44,086 nucleotides of DNA from Pelargonium cotyledonis. Lineage: Eukaryota > Streptophyta > Magnoliopsida > Geraniales > Geraniaceae. Position numbers and translations under genes: made by a program. Under the pieces are notes generated by a model, which saw nothing but the letters and a program-made list of their open reading frames with translations, was not told the origin of the DNA and made no database searches. Each line of letters opens with the position of its first letter. The first letter of the stretch is position 1. This document shows, piece after piece, positions 24,133-35,553 of this stretch. The stretch spans positions 1-44,086 of the forward strand of contig JAYMTA010000082.1 of NCBI GenBank assembly GCA_036897625.1, given 5' to 3'.

Positions 24133-26890
24133 TTGTTTGAAATTTATCATTTGATATGTTGGGTGTGGAATGTTAATTTCAAATATAAATATTATGTTTG
24201 TAAAATCATTGAATATTAAATGACAGGGTAAGAGCTGTAATTTAAAAATTCATACTTTGTGCATGTTTTGAAAGTTGATAGATTTGACTCAAATTCAAAT
24301 TATAAACTCATGCTTTATGCATATTTCGAATGTTGATAGATTTGACTCAAATTTAGATTCGTTTGGTTCAAATTCAGGTTCCCAAACACACCACAAGATT
24401 ATTCAGAACTAAACGTGTCATTGCATCTGCAATTCTACTTACAAGTGTTCGAAAATTTAAGTATTGTCTATCTTTAAGTCAACTGGAAATCACAAACAGA
24501 AGTCAACTGGACTATTTTCTGCTCATTTTGGCAGCAACTGTTGTACTAATAACAGATTACAGTATTTCATAGCATAATAATCTTAATTCAAAAGAAAACA
24601 ATAAAAATCCTCATATGCCAAAACTCATACACCATTATGTGAAGATCTTGTACATGCAAAATCAGGAAAAACTCAATATGTTGTAATAATGTAACATTCC
24701 ACAAAATTTACATCTCAATTTGTCTGGCAGTCATAATGTGCTAATATAACATCAAATCTAAATGCTAAATAGGTCTAAACCATGATAGTCAGGTCCCAAG
24801 ACGATGTAGCATAATAAGCCAACAGTTGAAGTTGAAGCTTCCACAATACCATCGAACAAACATGTATTACCAGCTACTCCTGTATACAGAGAAACAGAGC
24901 ACTCATAAATCATAATGTTAACATGCTCAAAAAAATAAAAATAAAAATAAAAATAAAAATTCATACTGTTAACAAGAAAAAATAGAAGATGACAACAGAC
25001 TATGTGATGATTCGATGCATTCTATAATGTCCGATGGTAGGTTAAATAATCAGAAATGAAAAGGTTCCACAAACTGCAAATTTATTCATTATTCCAAATA
25101 ATTATCTAACAGGTTAAAATATATCAGTCTTTACATATTCTAGTAATGAACACATTTCAAGACTTAGTTTCTTTTACTAAACCTAGCAAATATAGGGCTT
25201 ACTTAGTAACACTACAACAAAGCTTGGTATGATTTGTAAGAAAATTATCAACAACAGAAAATGAATTAGGTCAGATTTTTTTTTTCTTATAAAAAAAAAT
25301 AAAGCTTTGTTCGGTAAGTAATTTGTCCACAGCAAAGTTGACGACTGAAGATGGCCAAATAGAACATATACACAAAATAATAAAGATTTCTTTGTTACAA
25401 TTGAGAATATAATTGTTTACTAGGATAAAACAGAGCATACATTAAAACGAATGTTCATATATACTAAAATTAGCAAAATTAAAAATAAAAGAGTGGTCAA
25501 CAATAATACCTCATTTTCTATAAAATCATAAAAATAACAATACAATATGTGTTGGTTCAGGTTGCATGCACGACCACACCTTCCATATAAAATATTTGTC
25601 ATCGGTCTCAAAATAGCTTGTGAACCCCCAATCGTGTTACTATACTCTAGCATCTTCCTAAAACCCAATACTAAGACAGAAGACCACTATTTGAGATGAA
25701 GGGTTGTGATATGCAGTGAGAACCATATTTTATTTCAATTTTAGTTTTATTTAGTACTGATACACACTCTATGTATTTCATGTTAAATTTTTACTTACAA
25801 TACTCAATTCTAAGAAATGCAATGTTATCTATCAATTGCTTTTGCTTCAGACAATTCCTTCCCACTGCTTTTATTTGAACTGCTTACCAGTTACCACAAA
25901 AGTGAATTATTGTTGTGGTTCAAAAAAGCCATTAATAAGTCTTTTCAAGTACCCATATTATTTTGACAGTACACAATTATGTGACTATACCCAAGCTGTA
26001 TACATTCCCAAGTACCAGTACCCAAAGTACCTAGTACTGTAAGGGCAGCCCACATGAAATACCCATCTTCATAGGTTGCATCATTGGTTCTCCAAGAGGG
26101 GTACATGTGGTGCACCTTCAAGTTCTAGAAACCTAGCACAAAGTGGTTTAATACCAATATTCTGTAAACCAAGAACTTATGATGCCTAAAGCATAATCTT
26201 ACAGAGAGCACTTCACTAAAAATTTGAAGCGAAAGGTTTGTAAAAATAGTGTAGTAGAATTTAAATGTATAGGGTTCAAAATCAGTACACTGCTCTAATT
26301 CTATAACCCACACACTAATAAAAAGCATCAAAAGGGATAGCCATAAACGCACACTGTAATAGCTAATTCATTATGAGTGTCATTGGCAAGAAGGGTTAAC
26401 ATTTAACCCAATAAACCTAACAAGTAGAACTCAATTGAGATTAGAAAACACACAAAAGCACAAACAATTGAAATGAAGGCTCCACATCAAAACTTTCAAA
26501 TTACCTAAGAAGATTCAATCACACATCAAATCTCACATTTCTCTTTATTGACATGCTTAAATAACCCTCTAATTACATGTCCCATTGCCAAGATACTGGA
26601 TTCCACCATTATATAATGGAGAAGTGAACAGTTAGAGCCTGAATTTCAAAGTACAAGCAGACCTTTTCTACATGGACATGTCATTCAAGCCAAATTCACA
26701 AACGCAATAGATCCACACCACTACTACTAGTATTAAATCGTGCAACTATTCATAAGTATCCCTGGTAATTGGATGGCTACATGCAACATTGTAATATCCA
26801 AGTGAATGGAATGTGTAAAGAAGAAAGAACTAGACTAACACAAAATATATTTGAAAGAAAGAGGTTAAGCATGTGAGGGAAGGGGCATAC
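24133..26890. other. Region between helicase and SmB: intergenic plus possible SmB 3'UTR intron
   Basis: AT-rich DNA without a supported coding exon. A 51-bp diverged direct repeat (about 24251-24301 and 24309-24359, sharing GTTGATAGATTTGACTCAAAT) and a microsatellite of AAAAAT units (about 24927-24960) are visible. On the minus strand, a candidate donor lies 3 bases after the SmB stop codon (GT at 26889-26890), and a pyrimidine/ACAG acceptor at 24880 could open a 3'UTR exon running toward about 24600. That would make most of this stretch an intron. Confidence 0.4.
24600..24879 (-). other. Possible 3'UTR exon of SmB
   Basis: On the minus strand, CTGTATACAG directly precedes GAGTAGCTGG at 24879, a good acceptor. 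The downstream sequence is less A/T-monotonous than its surroundings. Paired with the donor after the SmB stop codon it would form a non-coding last exon. This rests on splice consensus alone, and the lower end is approximate. Confidence 0.3.
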
Positions 26891-26894
26891 CAAA

Positions 26895-27707
26895 TCACTG
26901 TTGCTGATGTTGGGAATTTGGTGGAGGTGGCATGCCTGGACGAGGTGGCCCATAGGTAGGAACACCACCACCCGGTGGAGGTGGCATCCCAGGGCGAGGC
27001 GGAGGCGGACCAGGCATCCCTGGTGGCCCTCTCATCATATGCGGTGCAGGTGGAGGTGGCATTGGCCTCTGCCCATATTGTGGAGGAGGACCTGGATAAG
27101 GCTGGGGAGGACCGCCGGGCCTCTGCGCATACTGCCCACCAGGAGGTGGTGGACCTCGGGCCATAGGTGGTGGCCCCTGCCCTGGATACGGCGGCATCTG
27201 ACCAGGCGGACGGATCACCTGAGGAGGCGGGTACGACACTGGAGCAGCCGACAGCTGTGGAGGTCTCGAGATCTGCGGCTGCATCATCCCCGGAGCAGGC
27301 CCACCAACACCGCGCACAGGTCCAGCAAGACCCGGCTGCGCGTGGACAAGCGGGGCGGTGGGGATTCCTCTTCCGGCGGCGCGACCAATGCCGGGACCTG
27401 CCAGGGCGGCCGCGGAGGCGGCTTTGGCACGGGACTCTTCGGGAGGAGGCGGGCCCTCGACGGTCATGGAGATGACCTCCTCGCCGCGGAGGAGCACGAG
27501 GCCGAGGGTGCGCCGCTCCTCGCGCTCCTCGTTCTTCTTGCCCTTGGCGGGAGGGAGCTTGCGGAACTCTTCACAGTCGCCGAGGACGAGGTTCATGTGG
27601 CGGTCAAAGGCCATGAATTTTCCGACCAGTTGACGGCCGTCCTGGATGGTTACCCGCATCCTGTAGTTGATGTACTGGAGCATCTTGGAGCTCTTCGACA
27701 TCGACAT
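26895..27707 (-). CDS. SmB: Small nuclear ribonucleoprotein-associated protein B (SmB)
   Basis: A single coding exon of 270 aa starting [19 protein letters not shown]. Sm motif 1 covers about residues 10-50 ([36 protein letters not shown]), and Sm motif 2 about 67-85 ([16 protein letters not shown]). A basic insert ([17 protein letters not shown]) lies between them, as usual in SmB. The C-terminal two thirds is Pro/Gly-rich with repeated PPPP and RPGMPPPP tracts, known docking sites for WW and GYF splicing proteins. SmB is part of the heptameric Sm ring on U1, U2, U4 and U5 snRNAs. An open frame continues 33 codons upstream, but the internal Met is the conserved family start. It is GC-rich compared with its neighbours and head to head with NOL. 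A candidate donor follows the stop codon. Confidence 0.95.
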   Translation of the reverse strand: MSMSKSSKMLQYINYRMRVTIQDGRQLVGKFMAFDRHMNLVLGDCEEFRKLPPAKGKKNEEREERRTLGLVLLRGEEVISMTVEGPPPPEESRAKAASAAALAGPGIGRAAGRGIPTAPLVHAQPGLAGPVRGVGGPAPGMMQPQISRPPQLSAAPVSYPPPQVIRPPGQMPPYPGQGPPPMARGPPPPGGQYAQRPGGPPQPYPGPPPQYGQRPMPPPPAPHMMRGPPGMPGPPPPRPGMPPPPGGGVPTYGPPRPGMPPPPNSQHQQQ

Positions 27708-27991
27708 TTTGGGAGGTTGAGGAGCGACAATTCCCTCCTCTGCTTCTAAGGTTTTGGGGTGGCGATTAGGGTTTTGGGGGTTCAGATCAGTACCGAGACA
27801 GCCCACATTTTTATTTATTTTAAAAGCTCCACGACGACATGTCGTTGAACCTCAAGCTTATGAATTAAATCAATTAAACTTTACATGGGAAATACGACCT
27901 GTCGCTCTTCTCCCAAAGTCCAATAACAGTTCTTCACTGCGATTCACTCTCTATCCATAACCACACCAGTTGCTTCTTCGTTCTTCCTCGA
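27708..27991. promoter_or_regulatory. Short divergent SmB/NOL intergenic promoter with telo-box
   Basis: Only 284 bp separate the two start codons, so both genes' leaders and core promoters must fit here or overlap. TTAGGGTTT at 27766-27774 is a telo-box (AAACCCTAA on the SmB strand), an element common upstream of plant ribosomal-protein and other growth-linked genes. No clear TATA box is evident for either direction. Confidence 0.6.
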
Positions 27992-30900
27992 ATGGCGATC
28001 ACATCTTCCAACTTCCCATCCTCTCTCCTCTCTCCTCTTTCACGTCCTCGACTCCATGGCCTCCTCTTCTTCTCTTCCCGCTCTCAGCTTCGACCGTACA
28101 TGCACGCTCTCTGCTCCATCCATTTCCGCCGGAAACCTCGCATTCTGATGTCTGGTGCTCCGAATTCGAATTTTTCGTTGGAAAGGGAGGAGACGAAAAT
28201 TCCGGTGGAGAGAGAGCCCATGCTGCCTCCGTACAACGTCTTGATTACTGGCTCAACCAAAGGTTCGCAGCTCGTTAATTTGTCTTCACAGCACTTGTCG
28301 TTTTGCTCCATTTCGCTAATTTATTGTGGTTTTCAACTTTCAGGGATCGGATATGCTTTGGCCAAAGAGTTTCTGAAAGCAGGTGACAACGTCCTCGTCT
28401 GCTCGAGATCAGGTACATTCTTGACTGAAGCAAGTTTGAGATTTTAATATTACTACATATACTTACTTTAGCTATGGCGTATGATCAGCTGTGTACTCTG
28501 CTCTGATTTATCATGTTTCTCAGAGAATCTGCTTGATAGTTATGTTTCCCACTATGGACAAGTTTCTTGAACTGATATGCGATGATCACTGAAAGTTTAT
28601 TCAGGCTTATTAGAGATATATGGGGATCACGAGTACAAGTGTGAAATTTTCAATATTGAGAGGCGTCTCTCATTCAGCTAACTGTCACTTACATGAGAAA
28701 GGCCATCCCCTGGTTTATACTGGGGAAACAACAAGGGATATCTCTTTGGTTACTAGCTTTAACATTTTAAGCTAGATTTTTGGGCTTGAGATTTACTATA
28801 TATATATTCTTGGTGCTTGCAATAGGTTGTTTGATATTTTCATTACATTTAAGTATAAAATAGACCGTAAGAAAGTTTCTAACTTGAAAACTCTTTAAGC
28901 ATGCAATATTGACATCACCTGGCTAATTTATTTCTCGTAACTTATCTGTTGACAGCTGAGAGGGTGGAATCTACAGTTAAGAGTCTCAGGGAAGAATTCG
29001 GGGAGCAGCGCGTGTGGGTATCTTCTACGGGACTGATTTTTTTCCTCCTATAATTATTAGCACTTTTGCTCTCTTTCTGTCTGCTCTGTTTTCATTCATG
29101 ACAGCTGGTTGGTTATAATTCATACAGCTGTTTTTGAATATTTTCCTCCTTTACAGGGTAAAGCATGCGATGTCAAAAAAGGGCAGGATGTCAAGGATTT
29201 AGTAGCTTTTGCTCAAAAAAACATGAAGTACATTGATATTTGGGTATTTATGATCTTATTTTTCTCGTTACTCTATGCAATTTGATTTAGTTCAAAATCA
29301 TATTTCTAATTAATGGTGCTACTATTCAGTGCCAAACATAATCATATTCCCTTGAAACATTAGAAGGAATTGGAATATAATAACCTGTTATCTTATGTTA
29401 TTGCAACCTTCAGCTTGAGAAAGTTTGGTTAAGGAATGTAGAGAATTTCATTATTCTGCTTGCTTGTCCATGCACATGCTCCAGTTTATAGCTTCAAAAA
29501 GTCTTTGTCTTTTCTTGATCAAACCTGCTTTTAAAACCGGTTTTCTCTCTTCGTGACTAAAGGAGTAAAAGTTTCACAGTTTCAATTAGTGACAAACCTC
29601 AAAATCCAGCTACTATTAAGAAAAATAGAATGGACTAATTGTGTAAAGTTGTTAGAGTTACAAGTTTTGTTTTGATGGCTAAACTGACACAGACACTTCT
29701 ATCTTTCATAGAACCCTTACTCATTATATCGAACACTCGATGCCATTTAGCTGATAAAAGTGTATGCAAGTGCATGTGAACATGCATTTTGAAGGAGTCA
29801 TCTTCTTACCTGTTCTATTTTCTTTTCTTTCTTTTTTTTACTTTTGATCTGTTATTTTGCGGCAGACCAAATCTGCTATCACCATCTTACCCTATGTTGA
29901 GAATGATGCAGATTAATAATGCAGGATCAAACGCATATAGCTATAAACCACTAGCTGAAGCCTCAGATGAAGATCTTATGTATTCTTTTATACAATTCTT
30001 CTTTATCATTTGGTTTTGGCACCCTTGTAAACTTTTATTTATGCTTTCAACTACTTTTTTTGCAGTGAAGTTGTCACTACAAATACTCTTGGTTTAATGT
30101 TATGCTGTCGAGAGGTAAAGATCAACTTTCCCTGAAGTGGCCATTTCCCAATCCTATTCTCACACATAGTTGTTGTTTAGGCCATGAAGATGATGTTAAA
30201 CCAACCTCGAGGGGGTCATATTTTCAACATTGATGGAGCAGGTTCAGATGGCAGACCAACCCCAAGGTATCAAGTTTGATCTACTTCAGCATTATTATAG
30301 TAGAACATACGGTATATTGCATCCATAATAAGCTAACTAGTAAGTACAAACCATGTTATGGTTTACTTGTTCCATTAACAACGTTATGGATTAATTTGCT
30401 CGGTAATAGTCCTCCTTTATGTTTCTTATTTCCTCTCTATTCTCTAATAGATTTGCAGCATATGGGGCAACTAAACGCAGTGTAGTTCATTTAACAAAAT
30501 CATTGCAGGTATGTTCTAAACGTGGTTTGTAAAATTAAGAAGCTATATTTGACATTAAAGAAGTCATAAGCACTGTATTTTTTTCTTTTGATGCTGAGGT
30601 GTCAGCTTGTTAATTTAATTCTTCCTTAATATTCTATGATAGTTTGGATAGTTAAACCCGAATCAAACTCAACTTCATTCCTTTGTATACCCAATCATGG
30701 CACCAGAATCCACCACGTGATGCAACCTGCCTATTGGGCATGCTAAGACAGAAATTAACCTGCCCATAATATTGCATGGATCATTGGCCTTGTTCTGTCA
30801 ATGCAAGCCTGCCTATAGGATCCTTTTCATACCCTCCTCTAGATTTCTGTCAGCATTATCCTATTTGTCATGATTTTGATTATGTTATCTTGAATACATG

Positions 30901-32407
30901 TGAGGGTTCATTGTTATCTTGCCAGAGAGAACCTCATTGTTCATCCTGGTTTCACCTGGAGTGTCTGGCAATAAGTGACCAATGTTTGGGTGAAAGAGTT
31001 TGTTGTTTCTATTACTCTCATCCATATGGGTGTGATAGGTATACATGTACTTCAAATTAAGTGGGATATCAAGGAAAATGATTCACTAGCTTACTAATTT
31101 ATTGTTAGATCCATGGAGTAGGGAATACATGGATCAATCTGTTATTTTCATGTTCCCTTCAAATATTTCCTTTTCTTTCATGTTCCTTTATTTGTTTGAT
31201 TAACACACAGTTTATTGTATTGCTAGTAGTACACAATTGTTAGCAAGAATTTTTCCTCTACATGTAATATGGAGTTCATTGATTTTCTTCACAGGCAGAA
31301 CTGCAGATGCAAGATGTTAAAAATGTTGTGGTGCACAATCTGTCGGTATGTTTTGCTATATGAAGCATTTAGTTTTCATATTCTAATTGATGATGTACAT
31401 TATGTCATACTACACTTGATTAAGTTTGTTCAAACATATTTTGCAATTGTGATACATACTCCAGTATGTTATGCAAATGTTAACAATGGCATGGTAAATT
31501 ATGCCAATGTCATCCACTGACATTGTTAGGAGTTATTTGGTGTTCTTATTACTACTCACCTGCTTGTCTCTACGACTTTAGTTGGATTTCCTTTTTTTCT
31601 CAAGTAACTTTATGTGGCTTTGCAGCCAGGAATGGTCACTACTGATCTTCTTATGTCTGGTGCTAATACGAAACAGGTAGAAAAGTATAGTGTATATCAT
31701 TGTCCCGGTCTCTGTTCTTCAGTCTTCTGATAAGTGAATGTTTTGTTTGTTGCAGGCCAAGTTTTTCATAAATGTTTTGGCAGAACCAGCTGAAGTGGTA
31801 AGTTTTGTTTCTCATCCTTAAGTGGTGATATGCAAGCAGCTTATGTGGTATTTCTGTTAGTCAGCATTAGATGCCGTGGCAGGTCCAAGATATCTAATCA
31901 GTTTGGTCACGAATTGATTTAAAAGGTTAATTGTTATAATATATACAGTAATTTTTATATATACCGGCAATGCAATTTTGAAAGTCCAAAAACAGTTTTC
32001 AATGCGTAAATATGGAACCTGCTTTGTCGAGTCAGGTGTAAATCAGTATTTCATTTGGTTGATTGAGATATTCTGATTTCTTGTCGTCTAATCGTCTATA
32101 TTATTTCATTCGGTTGTAATTGGATGAGGTTTACAGGTTGCAGAATACCTAGTCCCGAACATCAGATCAATCCCAGCCAGTGGGTCAATGAAGCCCACCT
32201 ACATACGTTTCCTCACTGGACTGAAAGCATATTCCCAGATATTCGCAGTAAGCAGTGAAAAAGAAAATGAATAATTGCCCTTTCTGTTTCTTCTATACTT
32301 TTTAGGTTATATGAATTTACTTCATCTTTATTTGGTAACCCTATTTTCTTTTTATCCAGAGATTTGCTTTTGGTGCTAGAAGAAACAGACACGTGCTTGA
32401 AGATTGA
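27992..32407 (+). CDS. NOL: Chlorophyll b reductase NOL (NYC1-like), chloroplastic short-chain dehydrogenase
   Basis: Thirteen exons join in phase to 350 aa: 27992-28262, 28344-28412, 28956-29017, 29157-29243, 29912-29979, 30066-30114, 30181-30266, 30451-30508, 31295-31345, 31626-31676, 31756-31797, 32137-32247 and 32360-32407. The first ~70 residues are Ser/Arg-rich, fitting a chloroplast transit peptide. The Rossmann motif TGSTKGIG is at 86-93, NNAG at 165-168, and the catalytic Ser (IDGAGS, 224) and YGATK (Tyr235, Lys239) are intact, so an active enzyme is expected. NOL with NYC1 reduces chlorophyll b to 7-hydroxymethyl chlorophyll a, the first step of chlorophyll b and light-harvesting-complex breakdown. 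The length matches the family. Its 3' end faces the ubiquitin-like gene 236 bp away. Confidence 0.94.
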
Positions 32408-32642
32408 AAATCACTAAAGATTGTATGTGTTTAAATGGAAGACAACCTGTGAAAAGAGCACATTATAATCGACAAACAATTGTTACACAATATAATTCCA
32501 TTTTTGTCTGTTCATAATGAAAATTACTACTGTTGGAATTCCTCTAACTGTGTCTTCATCTATCATCTACGAATCAAGAAAAAAAAAACTTTTAAAATGA
32601 TGACGTGAACACCTAGGAATTGAAGAGATGGAGAACCATATA

Positions 32643-33730
32643 TTACATTTCAATACTGGGAGTAACCTGTAGCACCTCATATGGGATGCCGCATATTTCT
32701 TCAATCTTCTGTTTCAGATCGCCTTTAGGAAAATGCTTCCTTATCACCACGTCAATTGTTTTCCCATCTGGTGTGGTAACCTCCCTTTCAACAGGAGTAT
32801 CTAACATGAGAGTTGATCCCGACTTGATGTCGTATTGAGCCAGCAATTTGTCACCCTCAAGTCTATTGTCGTCAAGGAAGAGACATGGCTGAATGTCAAG
32901 ACAACTAAGGCTTGTAATCATCTCCTGGCTGATCATCTTCATTACTACATCGACTGTATCTGAGTTATTCACATCAAGTTCAACTCCAGGTATGTCATGA
33001 TTTGTCTTGACGAATAGTTTCATTGGAGTAGTAATGATTTTTACATGAATGACAGACCACTTTACCATGATAAAATTAGACACAACCTCCCTGTCCTCTA
33101 GCTTTCTTTGATTAAACCATAGCTCTTGAACACATTCTCAATCACACACTTGACATCAAAAAATGCAAACCAAGACGTGACGTCAATTACATGATACTGT
33201 TTGTTGGCTAAAACCACTGACAGTGGCAAATAGTGTGGATGCATTTCTTGAGGGAGTTGCCCAAACATTACACAAACAATAGAGGTTGGTGTCTTGAACC
33301 TACTCAGAAGTCTTCCACGTTCTACAAAATGGTAGTGTGTATCTCTGATTCTAGTTTTTTCAGATATAAGATCCACGACTTTGCGATATCCTATTTTGTT
33401 GACATCATAGTCCCTGATCAAAATAGTTTCTCCAAGCTGTGGCATCTTGATGGTCAAGAGTAATTTAGGGTTTATGAACCAGAGTTTGGACTCCTGGTTT
33501 ATCCCGTAGAACTTTAAGGTTTTGTCGGTTTGAAGAGTTGGCATACTTCTTCCCAGGGTAAGAATGGGTGGTGTTGGAAACAAGAGTTGATAAGATAGTT
33601 TCTCCTGGATAGCATGCACAGTTTCGGTTGTGCATGCCAAAACAGATCCTTCCCAACCATATCCAGCTACGGATATCTGGAAGTATACGGGTTTTGGGGT
33701 TTTGGTTTTTGAACCTCTTCCCAACCACAT
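32643..33730 (-). pseudogene. Degenerate tandem ubiquitin-like-domain gene with a frame break
   Basis: Two open frames of 210 and 146 aa lie end to end on the minus strand in different frames. The upstream one stops at 33098-33100, and homologous-looking sequence continues in the other frame (KLEDREVVSNFIMVKW) from the same place, so a one-base change in a short A-run near 33100-33110 is the likely cause. At least four diverged ubiquitin-like units are visible: PVYFQISVAGYG, KLLLTIKMPQLGET, MKLFVKTNHDI with LFLDDNRLEGDKLLAQYDIK, and a final unit DGKTIDVVIRKHFPKGDL. The third contains the ubiquitin-like signature of a buried LEGD..LA.Y.I.SGSTL. No C-terminal Gly-Gly is present, so conjugation is unlikely. 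Another short frame upstream (to about 33890) may be an extension with a second frame shift. It could instead be a lineage-specific gene with an assembly error. Confidence 0.6.
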
Positions 33731-33899
33731 GAAGCTATTTCGGGTTCATGCCCTTTATCATCCTGGCTAACTAGGCGGGTATAGTATGTTCGCTTTTCGT
33801 TTCGACCAAACCGAAACATTGTTGAATAAACTAGAGCACAAGAGACAATGCAAAAAGAAAAGAACTTGATGTTTGTATGTTGAATAGGCAAATGGTTTT

Positions 33900-35553
33900 T
33901 GCTGCTTGGATTTTACTGTATAGCATAACATTTTACTTATACCTCTCAAATTCTGGAGTCTACTTCTTTTCCTTTTGGGATTATGATTTCAAATTCCATG
34001 TTAAATTGACTTGTGTTTCTTGTGAACCACGGAAGCTCTTTATAGAATACGATTTCATTGGCGACTTCTCTCAACGGTTGGTTTGTAATTAAAACATATT
34101 ATATTGCTTACATTGAGGCTGATTTTTTAATGAACAATTGAACACACCCATAACTAAACTTGCTTCAACAGGGTCCGATCCTCAAGACATGGACCCAATA
34201 TTGGATTAAACCGAATAAACCCCGACATATTTTAATCCAATTCAAGCATAGAAACAAACCAACGAGTACTTTTCAAATAGAAATTACGAAGAAAAAAAAA
34301 CGCTACATCCGTCACAAAATAATTGTTCTACTTGAATTCGATCATTCATTACTTTCACGAAAATGGTGAGCACAATTGAGTCGATACGGGAGAGGTGGAT
34401 GTGTAAAAGAGTTTAATAAAGTTTATAATTGGCAGACTCGGATCAGTTAATGCCAATGAAATGATGCCAAACCATCGGTTAGCACTCATACCCGTCCTAT
34501 TAAATTTATGGGCGCAGTGTGCCCGCCTGAATTTATTTTATTTGTGTCCTGACTGAGAGTCTCTGCCGATAAATCATATCTGAAATCCCAAACACTATAT
34601 ATATATATATATATAACCTGAAAATAGATGTTGAAAGAGGACAAAGACATGTGGGTTAACAGTGACAGAGAAGTTCACGGGTGTGCTTCAAAAATCAAAA
34701 GATAGCAAGAAAAAGATCTCTCAAACTGATTTTCAATTTGCCATTCGGTTCACAAACAAAACAACAAAGACCCCAAAAAGCATATATATGCTTTACCATA
34801 CTCTTCTGTTTTGATCAATCATACATATAGAAGATAGTAGTAGATCACTTTTTGAAGTCCATGTCTTCTATACACTCCACATTTTGGCCGTTCTCTTCAG
34901 TCACGGGCTCAACTATTTTTCAGACATAATTGAATTGATTTGCACAATCACAATTCAATGAAACCTCTCATTTTTACACAGATTAAGACCAGCAATGATA
35001 ATAATGTGACAGCTCAAAACTCCAAATCTGGATTTTGGAGTCAATATGTTATAGAGAAGTGTAGCATTAATTATTGTGGGTGTTTTGAGAAACTTGTCTA
35101 TTTATTGACTTTGCCTTGAAATTTGTATATTGAGATGCTACACTACACATGTTTATTTGTGCACTTTACTTTGCCTTGTAAGTTTTTATTACTATTGTAT
35201 TTAATCACTGTTCTGTGTCTGTTTCTGTGTCTCCATGTGTTCAACACAGAATCTACTAAGTTTTTATTACTATTGTATATATTGTCAAGTTCAACTGTTT
35301 TGGCACTGCACACACCACAGCTATTCTCTTCATTGCCTTTACTATTTACCACTCAAATCTTATCTTCTTCACCTTGAAACATTGTGCACCAAAAGTAAAT
35401 ATACCACAGAGCTTGAAGCAAATTACCAGTCTTCATTGTAGAAACCTCCATCTTTGAGACTCTCAGGCATGTTCTCTTCTTCTGCAACTTGGTCACTCAT
35501 TCAAGCCTACCTTGTGAATGTGAGCTGCTTCTACTGAGAAACTACCAGTTGTG
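33900..35553. other. Intergenic region and promoter of the LRR pseudokinase
   Basis: No supported coding sequence. A (TA)10 microsatellite lies at 34596-34615 and a small AAGCATATATATGCTT palindrome at about 34777-34792. TTTTTATTACTATTGTAT occurs twice, about 80 bp apart near 35180 and 35260, a short diverged repeat. The last few hundred bases, which are T/C-rich, are probably the 5' leader of the LRR gene. Confidence 0.45.

Noticed and set aside
25836-26042. 68-codon open frame between helicase and SmB
   Set aside because: AT-rich, no domain, no splice or promoter context.
26901-27749. 282-codon open frame antisense to SmB, plus several other overlapping open frames there
   Set aside because: It is a by-product of the GC-rich, Pro/Gly-coding SmB exon; the translation is Arg/Trp-rich low complexity with no domain.
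33178-33195. TGACGTCA palindrome inside the ubiquitin-like pseudogene
   Set aside because: It lies in former coding sequence, so there is no reason to treat it as a regulatory site.
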